Of a stretch of DNA of 64,000 nt, positions 24,567-35,180 are shown piece by piece. Position 1 is the stretch's first letter. Each line of letters opens with the position of its first letter. The notes below the pieces were generated by a model. That model worked only from the letters and a program-made list of their open reading frames with translations, was not told where the DNA came from and searched no databases. Position numbers and translations under genes: made by a program. Origin of the DNA: Romboutsia weinsteinii (lineage in GTDB: Bacteria > Bacillota > Clostridia > Peptostreptococcales > Peptostreptococcaceae); the NCBI RefSeq assembly GCF_002250835.2, contig NZ_NOJY02000007.1, positions 62,001 to 126,000 of the forward strand, written 5' to 3'.

Positions 24567-27500
24567 CTACATATTCTTAAAAGCTTTAGATAGCATAAGT
24601 TTTATTCTATTTAATTGATTTACCTCACTTGCAGATGGATCATAGTCTATTGGGACAATATTTGCTTTTTCATATACTCTCTTTAATTCTTTTACGGGAC
24701 CCTTACCTGTAATATGATTTGGTAAACAACCAAATGGTTGCATACATATTATATTTTCTACGCCTTCATTGATTAATTCTATCATTTCTCCTGTTAACAA
24801 CCATCCTTCTCCTGTTTGGTTTCCTAAAGATACTATTGATGTTGTATTTTTTGCAACTATTTTTATATTCTGAGGAGCTGAGAATCGTTTACTTTTATCT
24901 AATTCTTTTTTATAATTTTTCTGATATATGTTTATTAAAAATATAAGAAATTCGCTACCAATCTTTCTAGATAAATTTCCCTCTAAGTATTTGTATTTAT
25001 ATATACTGTTTAATGAACAACTTAAAAAGAAATTAATAAAATCAGGAACCACAGCCTCAGCACCTTCTTTTTCAATTATATCTACAATATTATTATTGGC
25101 AATTGGATGAAATTTAACTAATATCTCTCCAACTAAACCTACTCTAGGTTTTTTTGTATCAATAATTTCTAATTCATCAAATTCTTTAATTATATTTTTA
25201 ATATTATGTGAAAACTCACCGAAGCTTCCACGTTCTAGAGAATTTAAACAAATACTAATCCATTTTTCATATAATTTATTAGTACTACCCATTTCTTTTT
25301 CGTAAGGTCTCACTCTATATAATACTTTCATTAATAAGTCGCCATAAAGAGTAGCCATAAATAATCTATTAATCAATTGAAATGAAATATTTTTTATTAA
25401 ATCATTTTTTTCTATTCCGTTAACACTTAAAGAGATAACAGGAATGTTTTCAAATCCAGCGTCTCTTAGAGCTTTTCTGAGAAATCCTATATAGTTAGTT
25501 GCCCTACAGCCTCCTCCTGTTTGTGTTATTGCAACTGAAGTCTTACTTAAATCATACTGACCTGATTTTAGGGCACTTATTAATTGACCAATTACAATAA
25601 TGGCAGGATAACATGCATCATTATTTACATATCTTAAACCTTCATCTATAATCTCATTATTATTTTCTTTTAATACTACTATATTATAGCCACTTAAATT
25701 AACTGCCTTTTCTATAAATTGAAAATGAATAGGAGACATTTGTGGAACTAATATTGTATCATTTATTGATATTTTGTTAGTTCTTTCATATGTTATATTA
25801 TTATTTGATAAGCAATCAGTTTCTTGTTTATGTTGTAATTTTCTTTCTTTGACTGCTGCTTTTAGAGATCTTAATCTTATTTTTGCTGCACCTAAATTAT
25901 TACCTTCATCAATCTTTATAACTGTATATATTTTTGATGTCTCATTTAATATTTCTTGTACTTGATCTATAGTTACAGCGTCTAGTCCACAACCAAATGA
26001 ATTTAATTGAACAAGTTCTAAATAATCTCTATCTTTAACAAAACTTGCTGCTTTATATAATCTTGAATGATACACCCATTGATCTACAACACGAAGAGGT
26101 CTTTTGAGATTAGCCATATGACATATTGAATCTTCAGTAAGTACTGCCATACCTAAAGAATTAATTAATTCTGAAATTCCATGATTTATCTCAGGGTCTA
26201 TATGATATGGTCTTCCACATAGCACGATACCTTGAAGATTGTTAGCTTCTAATTCTTTTATTGCTTTTTCTCCAGCCAACCTTATATCTTCTTTGAAATC
26301 AAATTGCTCTTTATATCCCTTATCTACAGCTCTTGATATGTCTTCCTTCTTTATATTTTCAAAGTATTTATTAAGCTCTTTAAATAGTCTCTCTTTAAGT
26401 TTTTCTTTTGCATTTAGGCTTATAAAAGGATTAATATAATTTATATTATTATCTCTTATCTTTTCTACATTATTTTTAATTACCTCTGAATAAGAAATAA
26501 CTACAGGGCAATTGTAGTTATTATCGGCATTATAATCTTCTTTTTCTTCATTAGTTATACATGGATAAAATATGTTTCTTACACCCTTTTCAATTAAGTT
26601 TTCTATATGACCATGTACTAGTTTTCCAGGATAACATACTGTTTCTGATGCAATACTCGTTATTCCTTTTTCATAGATTTCTTTAGATGATCTATTTGAT
26701 AAAACAACTCTAAAACCTAAATCAGAAAAAAAAGTAAACCAAAATGGAAAATCTTCATACATGTTTAATACTCTAGGTATTCCTATATCGCCGTACTTAG
26801 CATCTTGATTTTTTATAGATTTGTATTTAAAGATTCTGTCATATCTATACTTAAATAAATTAATATTTTCTTTTTTTGAATCAATTACTTTTGTTGTGCT
26901 ATTTAAAAGTTGCTCTCCTTTTTCACATCTATTTCCAGACACAAATAACTCACCATCTAGACATCTATTTACTGTAAGTAAACATTTATTTGAACATCCT
27001 TTGCATCTTTCAACATTACTGTCTAGATTTATTAATTTTAATTGATCTTTTGAAAGTAGTTTGGTTTTATAACCTTTTGTATAATTTTCCTTAGCTATTA
27101 ATGCTGCACCGAATGCTCCCATAAGTCCAGCTATTGATGGTCTTGTAACTTGTTTATTAATCAATTTTTCAAAGCTTCTTAGTACTAAATCATTATAAAA
27201 TGTACCACCTTGAACTACTATATTATCACCAATCTCATTTATATCTCTTATTTTTATTACTTTAAATAATGTATTCTTTATTACTGAGTAAGAAAGCCCT
27301 GCTGATATATCTGATATGCTAGCTCCATCTTTTTGTGCCTGTTTTACTCTAGAGTTCATAAATACAGTGCATCTTGAACCTAGATCTACAGGTGATTTCG
27401 CATATATTCCTGCTCTAACAAATTCATCAATATTCATAGACAAAGAATGAGAGAATGTTTCTAAAAATGACCCACATCCTGATGAGCAGGCCTCATTTAA

Positions 27501-28820
27501 AATTATACTATCTATTACACCATTTTTTATTTTTAAGCACTTCATGTCTTGTCCACCAATATCTAATATAAAATCAACATTTTTATTGAAAAATTTTGCC
27601 GCCTTATAATGAGCAATAGTCTCTATCTCCCCATGATCTACCTTTAAAGCTTTTTTTATAAGTCCTTCTCCATAACCAGTTACAGTAGAACTAACAATTT
27701 TACTTTTTACTGGTAACTTATTATAAACTTCATCCATAATTTTGATTGTAGTTTTTAATGGATTCCCTTCATTACTTCCATAGTAAGAATAAATCAAATC
27801 TCCATTTTCATTTATTAATACAGCCTTTGTTGTTGTTGAACCTGCATCTATCCCTAAAAAACAATCGCCTATAAAATCTTTTATCTCCTTAACCTCAATA
27901 AAATCTTTATTATGCTTTTCTATAAAATTTTTATATTCATCTTCATTCTCAAATAGTGGATCAAGAATGCTATTATTGTCTATACAGTTAGATTCAATTT
28001 TATTTAATTTATTAATAATATCTTTTAAATATACTTCATCTTCATTCTTAGCTAATAAAGCTGCTCCAATAGCTATGTAAAGCTGTGCATCCTCAGGAAA
28101 TATAATATCTTTATCTTCTATGTTTAATACCCTTTTAAAAGCTTCCCTCAACTGAGATAAAAAGTAAAGTGGACCTCCTAAAAAAGCTACCTTGCCATCT
28201 ATTTTTCTTCCACAGGATAAAACACTTACAGTTTGAACTACTACTGCATTAAATATACTCATAGCTATATCACTTTTTCTTGCACCATCATTTATTAAAG
28301 GCTGTATATCTGTTTTGGCAAATACACCGCATCGTGAAGCTATAGGATATATTACTTTATAATCTTTAGCGAGTTCATTTAATCCATTAGCATCGGTTTT
28401 TAATAGCGATGCCATTTGATCTATAAATGCACCTGTACCACCAGCACATATACCGTTCATTCTTTGATCTATTCCACCAGTTAGATAGGTTATTTTTGCA
28501 TCCTCTCCTCCTAGTTCAATTGCTACATCTGTTCCTGGGTTATAAGTTTCAATAGCTTTTGTAGAAGAGATTACTTCTTGAACAAACTTTACACCAATTT
28601 TTTTAGAAATATCAATTCCACCTGAACCTGTAATTATAATTTTTATAACTACATCTCCAAGTTTGTTATAAACATCCTCTAATACTTCTTTAATTGATTT
28701 TTTTACATCTGAGTAATGTCTTTTATATTCTTTATATATTATATTATCACTACCATCTAAAACTACTATCTTTACTGTTGTTGATCCTATATCCACTCCT
28801 AAATGATATATTTCACTCAA
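24567..28820 (-). CDS. Acyl-CoA dehydratase activase-like protein (double ASKHA, DUF2229)
   Basis: This protein of 1417 residues belongs to the large activase-related family of 2-hydroxyacyl-CoA dehydratases. Two BcrAD/BadFG ATPase domains stand in tandem: the first has GVDIGSTTVK, GGEDAKI and CAGGTGAFIDQ, the second GIDAGSTTTKAV, GGQDMKC and EACSSGCGSFLE. A Cys-rich CKGCSNKCLLTVNRC segment follows, then a DUF2229 and a dehydratase-subunit-like part with C-x-P motifs (SETVCYPGKLVHG) up to the end. Such activases use ATP to inject an electron through a [4Fe-4S] cluster into a dehydratase. I start at TTG 28820, 6 bases after GGGGGGGA; the longer frame starts upstream of that site. No separate dehydratase subunits are adjacent. 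Confidence 0.85.
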   Translation of the reverse strand: MSEIYHLGVDIGSTTVKIVVLDGSDNIIYKEYKRHYSDVKKSIKEVLEDVYNKLGDVVIKIIITGSGGIDISKKIGVKFVQEVISSTKAIETYNPGTDVAIELGGEDAKITYLTGGIDQRMNGICAGGTGAFIDQMASLLKTDANGLNELAKDYKVIYPIASRCGVFAKTDIQPLINDGARKSDIAMSIFNAVVVQTVSVLSCGRKIDGKVAFLGGPLYFLSQLREAFKRVLNIEDKDIIFPEDAQLYIAIGAALLAKNEDEVYLKDIINKLNKIESNCIDNNSILDPLFENEDEYKNFIEKHNKDFIEVKEIKDFIGDCFLGIDAGSTTTKAVLINENGDLIYSYYGSNEGNPLKTTIKIMDEVYNKLPVKSKIVSSTVTGYGEGLIKKALKVDHGEIETIAHYKAAKFFNKNVDFILDIGGQDMKCLKIKNGVIDSIILNEACSSGCGSFLETFSHSLSMNIDEFVRAGIYAKSPVDLGSRCTVFMNSRVKQAQKDGASISDISAGLSYSVIKNTLFKVIKIRDINEIGDNIVVQGGTFYNDLVLRSFEKLINKQVTRPSIAGLMGAFGAALIAKENYTKGYKTKLLSKDQLKLINLDSNVERCKGCSNKCLLTVNRCLDGELFVSGNRCEKGEQLLNSTTKVIDSKKENINLFKYRYDRIFKYKSIKNQDAKYGDIGIPRVLNMYEDFPFWFTFFSDLGFRVVLSNRSSKEIYEKGITSIASETVCYPGKLVHGHIENLIEKGVRNIFYPCITNEEKEDYNADNNYNCPVVISYSEVIKNNVEKIRDNNINYINPFISLNAKEKLKERLFKELNKYFENIKKEDISRAVDKGYKEQFDFKEDIRLAGEKAIKELEANNLQGIVLCGRPYHIDPEINHGISELINSLGMAVLTEDSICHMANLKRPLRVVDQWVYHSRLYKAASFVKDRDYLELVQLNSFGCGLDAVTIDQVQEILNETSKIYTVIKIDEGNNLGAAKIRLRSLKAAVKERKLQHKQETDCLSNNNITYERTNKISINDTILVPQMSPIHFQFIEKAVNLSGYNIVVLKENNNEIIDEGLRYVNNDACYPAIIVIGQLISALKSGQYDLSKTSVAITQTGGGCRATNYIGFLRKALRDAGFENIPVISLSVNGIEKNDLIKNISFQLINRLFMATLYGDLLMKVLYRVRPYEKEMGSTNKLYEKWISICLNSLERGSFGEFSHNIKNIIKEFDELEIIDTKKPRVGLVGEILVKFHPIANNNIVDIIEKEGAEAVVPDFINFFLSCSLNSIYKYKYLEGNLSRKIGSEFLIFLINIYQKNYKKELDKSKRFSAPQNIKIVAKNTTSIVSLGNQTGEGWLLTGEMIELINEGVENIICMQPFGCLPNHITGKGPVKELKRVYEKANIVPIDYDPSASEVNQLNRIKLMLSKAFKNM

Positions 28821-28905
28821 TGTTATCCCCCCCAAAACAAATGCAAAAGTTAAATCTACTACTATTATTTTTATGAGCACATACTATTTTTTATGATTTA
28901 ATAAT

Positions 28906-28938
28906 AAAAATAGGTAGCTATTATTAGCTACCTATTAG
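28906..28938. terminator. Bidirectional terminator
   Basis: The perfect arms AATAGGTAGCTA and TAGCTACCTATT flank TTAT; T run on the minus strand after the transporter gene. Confidence 0.8.
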
Positions 28939-28957
28939 TTATATGTTAGATGTATTT

Positions 28958-30559
28958 TTATTCGATTAAACTTCTCTTTGCAATGTTGGCACAGTGATCT
29001 GATATTCTTTCAAGGTTACTTATTAATTCTAGGTATAATATTCCAGCGTCTATAGTGCAATTACTATTATTTAGTCTATGAATATGATTAACTCTTATAG
29101 ATTTTTCTATTTGGTTAACTTCATCCTCTAATTTCAGGATCTTATTTGCTAAGTCTTTATCTTTACTATCGATTAATTTAAGAGCATTATTATAGTTTTC
29201 TAGTACTTTTTCATACATTCCCCTTACTTCATTCACACCCTCTTGTGACATTTCAACATTTTGAGAGATAATATCCTGTGCTAGTTCTGCAATATTTTCT
29301 GAGTGGTCTCCTACTCTTTCTATATCATTTATGGTATTAAAGAGATCATCTACAGACTCTATTAAATCATTATTTAAAGAAGTTTTAGATAATTTTAACA
29401 AATAGTTAAGTAATCCCCGCTGAAGTTCATTTATTGACTTCTCAGTTTCAAAGGCGACTTTTACTTCTTCATCTGATTTATTTAAAAATCCATTCATAGA
29501 AGACTCAAAACAAATTTTTGCCTTTTGTCCCATTCTTAAAGTTTCTTTCATAGTGTTACCAAAAGCTATAGATGGCGTTTCTAACATTCTTTCATCTAGA
29601 TACAATGTACTCTTCTCTTCACCATCATCTTTATTCGGAACAAGCTTTATCGCTGCCTGTACTATCCATTTTGAGAAAGGAAGTAATGCAGCTACAGAAA
29701 TTAAGTTAAAAAGTGTGTGAGTATTAGCAATTTGTCTTGCAACATCATTTGGATTTAACCTTGTAACTAATGCAACAATAGGTTTATTCAGCACTAGCAT
29801 GAATAATAAAGTACCCATAATATTAAATAATAAATGCATTACTGCTGCCCTTTTTGCATTTCTATTTGCACTAACACTTGAGATTAGTGATGTAACGCAA
29901 GTACCAATATTGTCACCATATAAAATTGGTAGGGCAGCTGTTATTGGTATTATACCTTGTGTAGCCAGTGCAATTAACATTCCCATAGATGCACTTGAAC
30001 TTTGAACTATAGCTGTTATAGCAAAACCTAAGAATAAACCTAGAATTGGTCTATGTCCAACAGTTGCTAAAATATCTGTGAATCCCTGAAACTCAGCTAA
30101 TGGTTTAACTGCATCTTTCATAAACTCCATACCTGTAAATAATATCCCAAATCCAAGTAGTATTTCAGCGATATTTTTTACTCTTGTTCTAGGTGCAAAA
30201 AGATAAAGCACTATACCAATTCCAAGTGCTATAGGTGCTATACCTTCTAACTTAAAACTTACTAACTGAGCAGTAACAGTGGTACCAATATTAGCACCCA
30301 TGATTACTCCAATAGCTTGATTAAGCCCCATAATTCCAGCATTAACAAAACCTACTACCATTACAGTAGCTGCACTTGAACTTTGTATTATTGCAGTTAC
30401 TACGGTTCCAACTAATACACCCATTAATACATTGCTAGTTAAAAGTTCTATTGTTTTTTTTAATTTATCTCCTGCTGATTTTTGTAGCCCTTCTCCCATA
30501 AGACTCATGCCATATAAAAAAAGTCCTAATCCCCCGATTAAACTTATCGCTATATCCAA
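28958..30559 (-). CDS. Na/Pi-cotransporter II-type protein with PhoU-like tail
   Basis: A 533-residue membrane protein. Eight or more helices over residues 1-310 contain the two inverted QSSSA repeats of the family (IIQSSSAATVMVVGF and IVQSSSASMGMLIAL) that form the sodium/phosphate path. A cytoplasmic PhoU-like helical domain (about 340-533) probably regulates transport. The start is TTG 30559, just after AGGAGGACTAATT. It is monocistronic between two terminators. The true substrate could be phosphate or another anion. Confidence 0.9.
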   Translation of the reverse strand: MDIAISLIGGLGLFLYGMSLMGEGLQKSAGDKLKKTIELLTSNVLMGVLVGTVVTAIIQSSSAATVMVVGFVNAGIMGLNQAIGVIMGANIGTTVTAQLVSFKLEGIAPIALGIGIVLYLFAPRTRVKNIAEILLGFGILFTGMEFMKDAVKPLAEFQGFTDILATVGHRPILGLFLGFAITAIVQSSSASMGMLIALATQGIIPITAALPILYGDNIGTCVTSLISSVSANRNAKRAAVMHLLFNIMGTLLFMLVLNKPIVALVTRLNPNDVARQIANTHTLFNLISVAALLPFSKWIVQAAIKLVPNKDDGEEKSTLYLDERMLETPSIAFGNTMKETLRMGQKAKICFESSMNGFLNKSDEEVKVAFETEKSINELQRGLLNYLLKLSKTSLNNDLIESVDDLFNTINDIERVGDHSENIAELAQDIISQNVEMSQEGVNEVRGMYEKVLENYNNALKLIDSKDKDLANKILKLEDEVNQIEKSIRVNHIHRLNNSNCTIDAGILYLELISNLERISDHCANIAKRSLIE

Positions 30560-30667
30560 AATTAGTCCTCCTTTTGATGATATTTTTAATTAAATCCATC
30601 TAAGTATATAATTAACTATTTGGCTTTTTTAATTCATAATTTTTCTATATGTATCAATGAAGCTTCA

Positions 30668-30712
30668 ATAAAAAAACTGATTTAAAATTAATTAATTTTA
30701 AATCAGTTTAGA
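30668..30712. terminator. Bidirectional terminator
   Basis: AAACTGATTTAAAATT and AATTTTAAATCAGTTT form a near-perfect hairpin after the GATE-domain gene. Confidence 0.85.
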
Positions 30713-30715
30713 TTA

Positions 30716-31897
30716 CTACCCTATAATCATAAATATAAAGTGTGCACTTACACCGGCAAAAATACCACCAATTGTATGAGCAATTATAGCTTTACTTGTT
30801 AACTTTCTTGCATTTAAAGCATCCATCATACCAACATGAGTACTTAAATATCCACTCCAACACATTCCCATTGCAGTAAATACAGCTATATCATTAGGAG
30901 TAACTACTCCGTCAGTTATAAATTGAGGTACTAGTGACATAGCAGCACCAACAGCTCCTAAAGATGTAATTGGAAATGCTATAGCTTCTGGAGAAGTGAA
31001 TCCAAATAGTGGTTCAAGTATGAAACTTAATTTTTCTCCTATTATCGGAAGTAGCCCTACACCCTCATATGCTGCCCCTGTATATACTACAGCTCCAGTA
31101 GTAGGGTCTGTAGAAGGACCAAAAGTTAATAGCATAACTAATGTACAAACAACTAATACTCCAGGTATTATAGCAAGTCCCATTTCTACTCCATTTTTTC
31201 CACCTTCTAATATAGAATCAAGTACCCTTTGGAATGTATTACCATCCCTAATCTCTCTGTAGCCTTCATCTACTTCAGTAGTCAACGCTATTTCATTATC
31301 AACTACCTTATTTGAATCTTCGTATTTATAAAACTTTTTAGTAAAGTGTATCATTATTCTTACACTCATAATACTACCTATTATCGCAGCTATATTCCCA
31401 ATAATAGCAGGTAGTACAAACTCTTGACCTTGCGAAATCATGAATGTAGTAAGTATAAGCCCCATACCAAATGATGTTCCTAAGTTACATAGTGCTGGTA
31501 TTTGGTAGTCTTTGAAATACTTTGTGAAACTTTTATCTTTGGCAAATGATATTATGGCTGGGTTATCAGATAAATAAGTGGTGATTGCACCAGCAATACT
31601 CGCACCTGGAAGCCCATATAATGGCTTCATAAATACAGCAAATATTTTATTGACTAATGCAATAACCCCAAACTCTGATAAAAGCCCACTTAAGGCTCCA
31701 GCTAACACTGCCATTGCCATAATTAAAAATACTGTATTCAGCAATAAGTCGTGTGCTGTATTCATTATTACTTTAAACATAATACCAGCACCCATAACAC
31801 TTGCTATATACCCAAAACCTAGTAATAAAATAAGTAAAAATATAAATGTTTCTAAATTTACATCTTTTACCCTTCTCTTTTGAATTTGACTATCCAT
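30716..31897 (-). CDS. Nucleoside-recognition (GATE) domain membrane protein, CD0519/CD1768-like
   Basis: A 393-residue protein with about ten hydrophobic helices and the gate-type repeat of nucleoside-recognition membrane proteins (GALSGLLSEFG, YLSDNPAIISFAKDK, GTSFGMGLILTTFM, then AMGMCWSGYLSTHVGMMDAL). It resembles a family annotated in Clostridioides difficile under CD0519/CD1768. It is likely a transporter or channel, substrate unknown. Its own ribosome binding site is AGGGGAG before ATG 31897. It stands alone. Confidence 0.75.
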   Translation of the reverse strand: MDSQIQKRRVKDVNLETFIFLLILLLGFGYIASVMGAGIMFKVIMNTAHDLLLNTVFLIMAMAVLAGALSGLLSEFGVIALVNKIFAVFMKPLYGLPGASIAGAITTYLSDNPAIISFAKDKSFTKYFKDYQIPALCNLGTSFGMGLILTTFMISQGQEFVLPAIIGNIAAIIGSIMSVRIMIHFTKKFYKYEDSNKVVDNEIALTTEVDEGYREIRDGNTFQRVLDSILEGGKNGVEMGLAIIPGVLVVCTLVMLLTFGPSTDPTTGAVVYTGAAYEGVGLLPIIGEKLSFILEPLFGFTSPEAIAFPITSLGAVGAAMSLVPQFITDGVVTPNDIAVFTAMGMCWSGYLSTHVGMMDALNARKLTSKAIIAHTIGGIFAGVSAHFIFMIIG

Positions 31898-32027
31898 ACA
31901 AATCTCCCCTCATGACCTTTAGTTTTTTCTATCATACTATTATAAAGGTAATTTTTGTTAAATTCAACTTTATATGACATTTTTGATAGTTTGATTTTAA
32001 ACTTTAGGTTTGTAAGGAATCTAATTA

Positions 32028-33086
32028 TTAAGCAAATGCAAGCTCTTTCGTACTTTTATTATTATTATTTAATATTAACCCTTTTGCTACATAATTTGCT
32101 AAATCTACAGTTCTAGATGAATATCCCCATTCATTGTCATACCATGATACAACTTTAATCATATTATCTTCTATTATCATTGTAGAAAGTCCATCTACTA
32201 TTGATGATCTTGAATCTTGTCTATAATCTATAGATACTAGAGGCTTATCACTATATCCAAGTATATTTTTCATCTCATTTTTTGAAGCTTTTTCTAGTAC
32301 AGAGTTTACTTCTTCTATTGTAACGTTTTTTTCTAATTCACAAACTAAATCAACTAATGATACTGTTGGAGTAGGAACTCTTACAGAGAATCCATTTAAT
32401 TTTCCTTCTAGCTGAGGTAATACTTTTGATACAGCTTTTGCTGCTCCTGTAGTTGTAGGAATCATAGATTCACAAGCAGTTCTTGCACGTCTTAAATCTT
32501 TGTGTGTTTTATCTAATATTCTTTGGTCATTAGTGTATGAGTGTATAGTTGTCATTAAACCTTTTTTTATTTTAAACTCATCATCTAATACCTTCGCTAA
32601 TGGAGCTAGGCAATTCGTTGTACACGATGCATTAGATATTATATTATGTTTATTTTCATCATACTCTTTCTCATTGACACCCATAACAATAGTTATGTCT
32701 TCATTTTCTCCTGGTGCAGTAATAATTACTTTTTTAGCTCCTGCTTCAATATGTTTTTGAGCAAGTTCTCTCTTAGTAAAAATACCTGTAGATTCTATTA
32801 CAATATCTACGCCTAAATCATTCCATGGTATTTCTTCTGGGCTATTAAAAGATAATATTTTTATTTCTTCAGAGTTAACGCATAGTGTATCTTTACCTTT
32901 TGTACTAACTTCGCCTTTAAATGTTCCATAGCACGAATCATAAGTAAATAAATGTGCTAGTGTGTCTACATCTGCTCTTGCATTTATTGCTACTATTTCT
33001 ATATTAGAGTCTAGGTTTTCTTGAGCAATTCTTAATACTGCTCTACCTATTCTACCAAATCCGTTTAATCCAACTTTTATTTTCAT
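32028..33086 (-). CDS. gap: Glyceraldehyde-3-phosphate dehydrogenase
   Basis: This 352-residue glycolytic enzyme oxidises glyceraldehyde-3-phosphate to 1,3-bisphosphoglycerate. It shows the NAD-binding GLNGFGRIGR, the catalytic Cys155 in SNASCTTNCLAPLAKVL, the partner His in a TIHSYTNDQ context and the C-terminal SWYDNEWGYSSR. It is about 15 residues longer than usual, with an Asn/Lys tail ending KELAFA. It is not in the usual gap-pgk-tpi operon, so it may be a second, differently regulated copy. Confidence 0.95.
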   Translation of the reverse strand: MKIKVGLNGFGRIGRAVLRIAQENLDSNIEIVAINARADVDTLAHLFTYDSCYGTFKGEVSTKGKDTLCVNSEEIKILSFNSPEEIPWNDLGVDIVIESTGIFTKRELAQKHIEAGAKKVIITAPGENEDITIVMGVNEKEYDENKHNIISNASCTTNCLAPLAKVLDDEFKIKKGLMTTIHSYTNDQRILDKTHKDLRRARTACESMIPTTTGAAKAVSKVLPQLEGKLNGFSVRVPTPTVSLVDLVCELEKNVTIEEVNSVLEKASKNEMKNILGYSDKPLVSIDYRQDSRSSIVDGLSTMIIEDNMIKVVSWYDNEWGYSSRTVDLANYVAKGLILNNNNKSTKELAFA

Positions 33087-33270
33087 ATTAATTCCCCCTC
33101 AATGTGTATTAATTCTATATTTATAGTACACTATATATTTTATTAGTGCAACATAATCTATTTTTTAACTATATATACAGCTCTTTTTTCATAATCAAAT
33201 CATATATATAATATTTTTTATGTTATTTTTCTTATTTAGTGTAGTTTAAATATCAAATTAACGTACAACA

Positions 33271-33347
33271 AAAGAGTTATCCTGAAAACTTTTTAACAAG
33301 CACTTAGTTTAATTGCTTGTTAAATGTTTTTTAAGGATAACTCCTTT
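33271..33347. terminator. Large nested inverted repeat
   Basis: The outer arms AAAGAGTTATCCT and AGGATAACTCCTTT enclose inner arms TTTTTAACAAGCA and TGCTTGTTAAA. It is followed by a T run in either direction and ends at the yitT-like stop, so it can act as terminator; its 77-base size also recalls a small repetitive element. Confidence 0.6.
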
Positions 33348-33348
33348 A

Positions 33349-33963
33349 TTAATTAGTGACTAATTCATTTTTCTCATTATTATGATAATAAATAAAGTCT
33401 ATAACCTTACCACTTATACTTACAGCTATAAGGGAATAAAATACATCAAATATAGATAAATATAACAAAGATAATAATAGTACCATTATATCCGTTAATA
33501 AATAAACACGACCTACATTTAAAGATGTAGTCTTAGCAATTACTAATGCTAAAGCATCGTCTCCTCCTGCTGCACATCCTGCCTTTATTATAATTCCAAC
33601 TCCACTTCCTACAGTAAGACCTGCCAATATGGTTACAATAAACATACTATCAAACTTTGGAAATATCGGTCCTATAGATTCAAATACCTTATAAAATAAT
33701 GAAAAACTTATTGAGGCAATTACTGAATAGATAAAAAATTTTTTACCAAAGAACCTGTAACCAAGTAATAGAAGTGAGCCGTCAATTATAATATTTGCAA
33801 TTGAGGGTTGTATATCGAATAAATTCTTAAGCAGTAGTAAAAGTCCTAACACTCCACCTTCTGTAATATTATTTACATAGTAAAAGTTATATACTCCAAA
33901 AGCTAGTATTATTGAGCCTATAATAATTAAACTCATTTTTTTCGCAAATCGCCGCCTGGCCAT
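33349..33963 (-). CDS. YitT-family membrane protein
   Basis: The 204-residue protein starts MARRRFAKKM at ATG 33963, after GGAAGGG, 22 codons inside the longest frame. Five hydrophobic helices with NITEGGVLGLLLLL, LTVGSGVGIIIKAGCAAGGDDALAL and VGRVYLLTDIMVLLL match the YitT membrane domain. The usual C-terminal DUF2179 domain is absent, so this is the short form. Function unknown. Confidence 0.8.
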   Translation of the reverse strand: MARRRFAKKMSLIIIGSIILAFGVYNFYYVNNITEGGVLGLLLLLKNLFDIQPSIANIIIDGSLLLLGYRFFGKKFFIYSVIASISFSLFYKVFESIGPIFPKFDSMFIVTILAGLTVGSGVGIIIKAGCAAGGDDALALVIAKTTSLNVGRVYLLTDIMVLLLSLLYLSIFDVFYSLIAVSISGKVIDFIYYHNNEKNELVTN

Positions 33964-34332
33964 AATATCCCTTCCTTTTTCTGATTTATTAATATTATAT
34001 ATAAGTGAGTGTGTGTTGTATACTGCCACTTAGTTATTTTTTTAACACGCTAAATTTCATCATTTTTTTTAATGTTTTTTAGTGTATTTTTTTAATTTTA
34101 TTGTATAGAACCTGCATACTGTGTTCTTTCAAGTGTTACAAAGAATAATCTTTTGTAAAAGTTTACATTAATTTTATAAAAGTTTAGTATTGATAAGTTT
34201 ATGTTTATATTAATTTTTTATTTATTTACTTATACTAATATTTATTTTATTTTTTAATAAATCAATTTATTTTGGGTATAAATTTAGTATAATTAATTGA
34301 AAACTAAATTTATATTATTTGAGGTGACAAAT

Positions 34333-35106
34333 TTGATAACTATTATTTCTCCTACTACTACTATGGATTTTACTAAAAAAGTAAATATAAAAAATTCATC
34401 TAATCCATTCTTTATTGAAGAAGCAAACTATTTAATTAGTATCTTAAAAAATTTAAAGGTTGATGAAATAAGAAATTTGATGAATCTTAGCGAAGACTTA
34501 GGGAAGTTAAACTTTGAGCGATACAATAATTACTCGAAAAAAGACAATCTAAGAGCTCAAAGTATTCTTGCATTTGATGGAGAAGTTTTTAGTTGTGCTA
34601 ATATACATGAGTTTAATGAAGATGATTTTGATTTCGCTAATACTCATTTTAAAATACTATCAGGTCTTTATGGTGTCCTATCTCCATATGATATTATAGA
34701 ACCTTATAGGCTTGAGATGAAAAGTAAATTTAAAAATAATTCAGGAGATAACTTGTATAAGTTTTGGAAAGAAAAAATAACAAATAAACTTTGTTGTGAG
34801 CTTGAAAATCAAACTAATAAGATACTGGTAAACCTTGCATCTTCTGAATACTTAAAGTGTATCGATTTAAAAACTATAAGAAGCTCTTATAGTTTTGTAG
34901 ATGTAGTGTTTAAAGATTATCATCCTTCTACTGATAGTTATAAAGTCAAAGGGATGTATTCTAAGCAGGCTCGTGGTTATATGCTTAATTATATTATCAA
35001 AAACAAAATTGATATTGCCGAGGATCTAAAACTTTTTAATGAACAAGGATATACATTTAATGAATCTCTATCATCTGAAGAAAGTTTTGTTTTCACAAGG
35101 AAATAA
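34333..35106 (+). CDS. yaaA: Peroxide stress protein YaaA
   Basis: A 257-residue YaaA/DUF328 protein, a DNA-binding protein that limits damage from peroxide and free iron in other bacteria. It starts MITIISPTTTMDF at TTG 34333 (GAGGTG 6 bases upstream), twelve codons inside the longest frame. Landmarks are RAQSILAFDGEVF, HFKILSGLYGVLSPYDIIEPYRLEM, VNLASSEYLK and KQARGYMLNYI. It is monocistronic, followed by a strong terminator. Confidence 0.9.
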   Translation: MITIISPTTTMDFTKKVNIKNSSNPFFIEEANYLISILKNLKVDEIRNLMNLSEDLGKLNFERYNNYSKKDNLRAQSILAFDGEVFSCANIHEFNEDDFDFANTHFKILSGLYGVLSPYDIIEPYRLEMKSKFKNNSGDNLYKFWKEKITNKLCCELENQTNKILVNLASSEYLKCIDLKTIRSSYSFVDVVFKDYHPSTDSYKVKGMYSKQARGYMLNYIIKNKIDIAEDLKLFNEQGYTFNESLSSEESFVFTRK

Positions 35107-35123
35107 ATTTTAATTGTAAAAGC

Positions 35124-35168
35124 AAAAGAAGTATGAATATATAGTTATATATTCATACTTCTTTTTAT
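35124..35168. terminator. Bidirectional terminator
   Basis: AAGAAGTATGAATATATA and TATATATTCATACTTCTT form a long perfect hairpin between convergent yaaA and the YihY gene. Confidence 0.85.
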
Positions 35169-35180
35169 ATTTATCCATTT

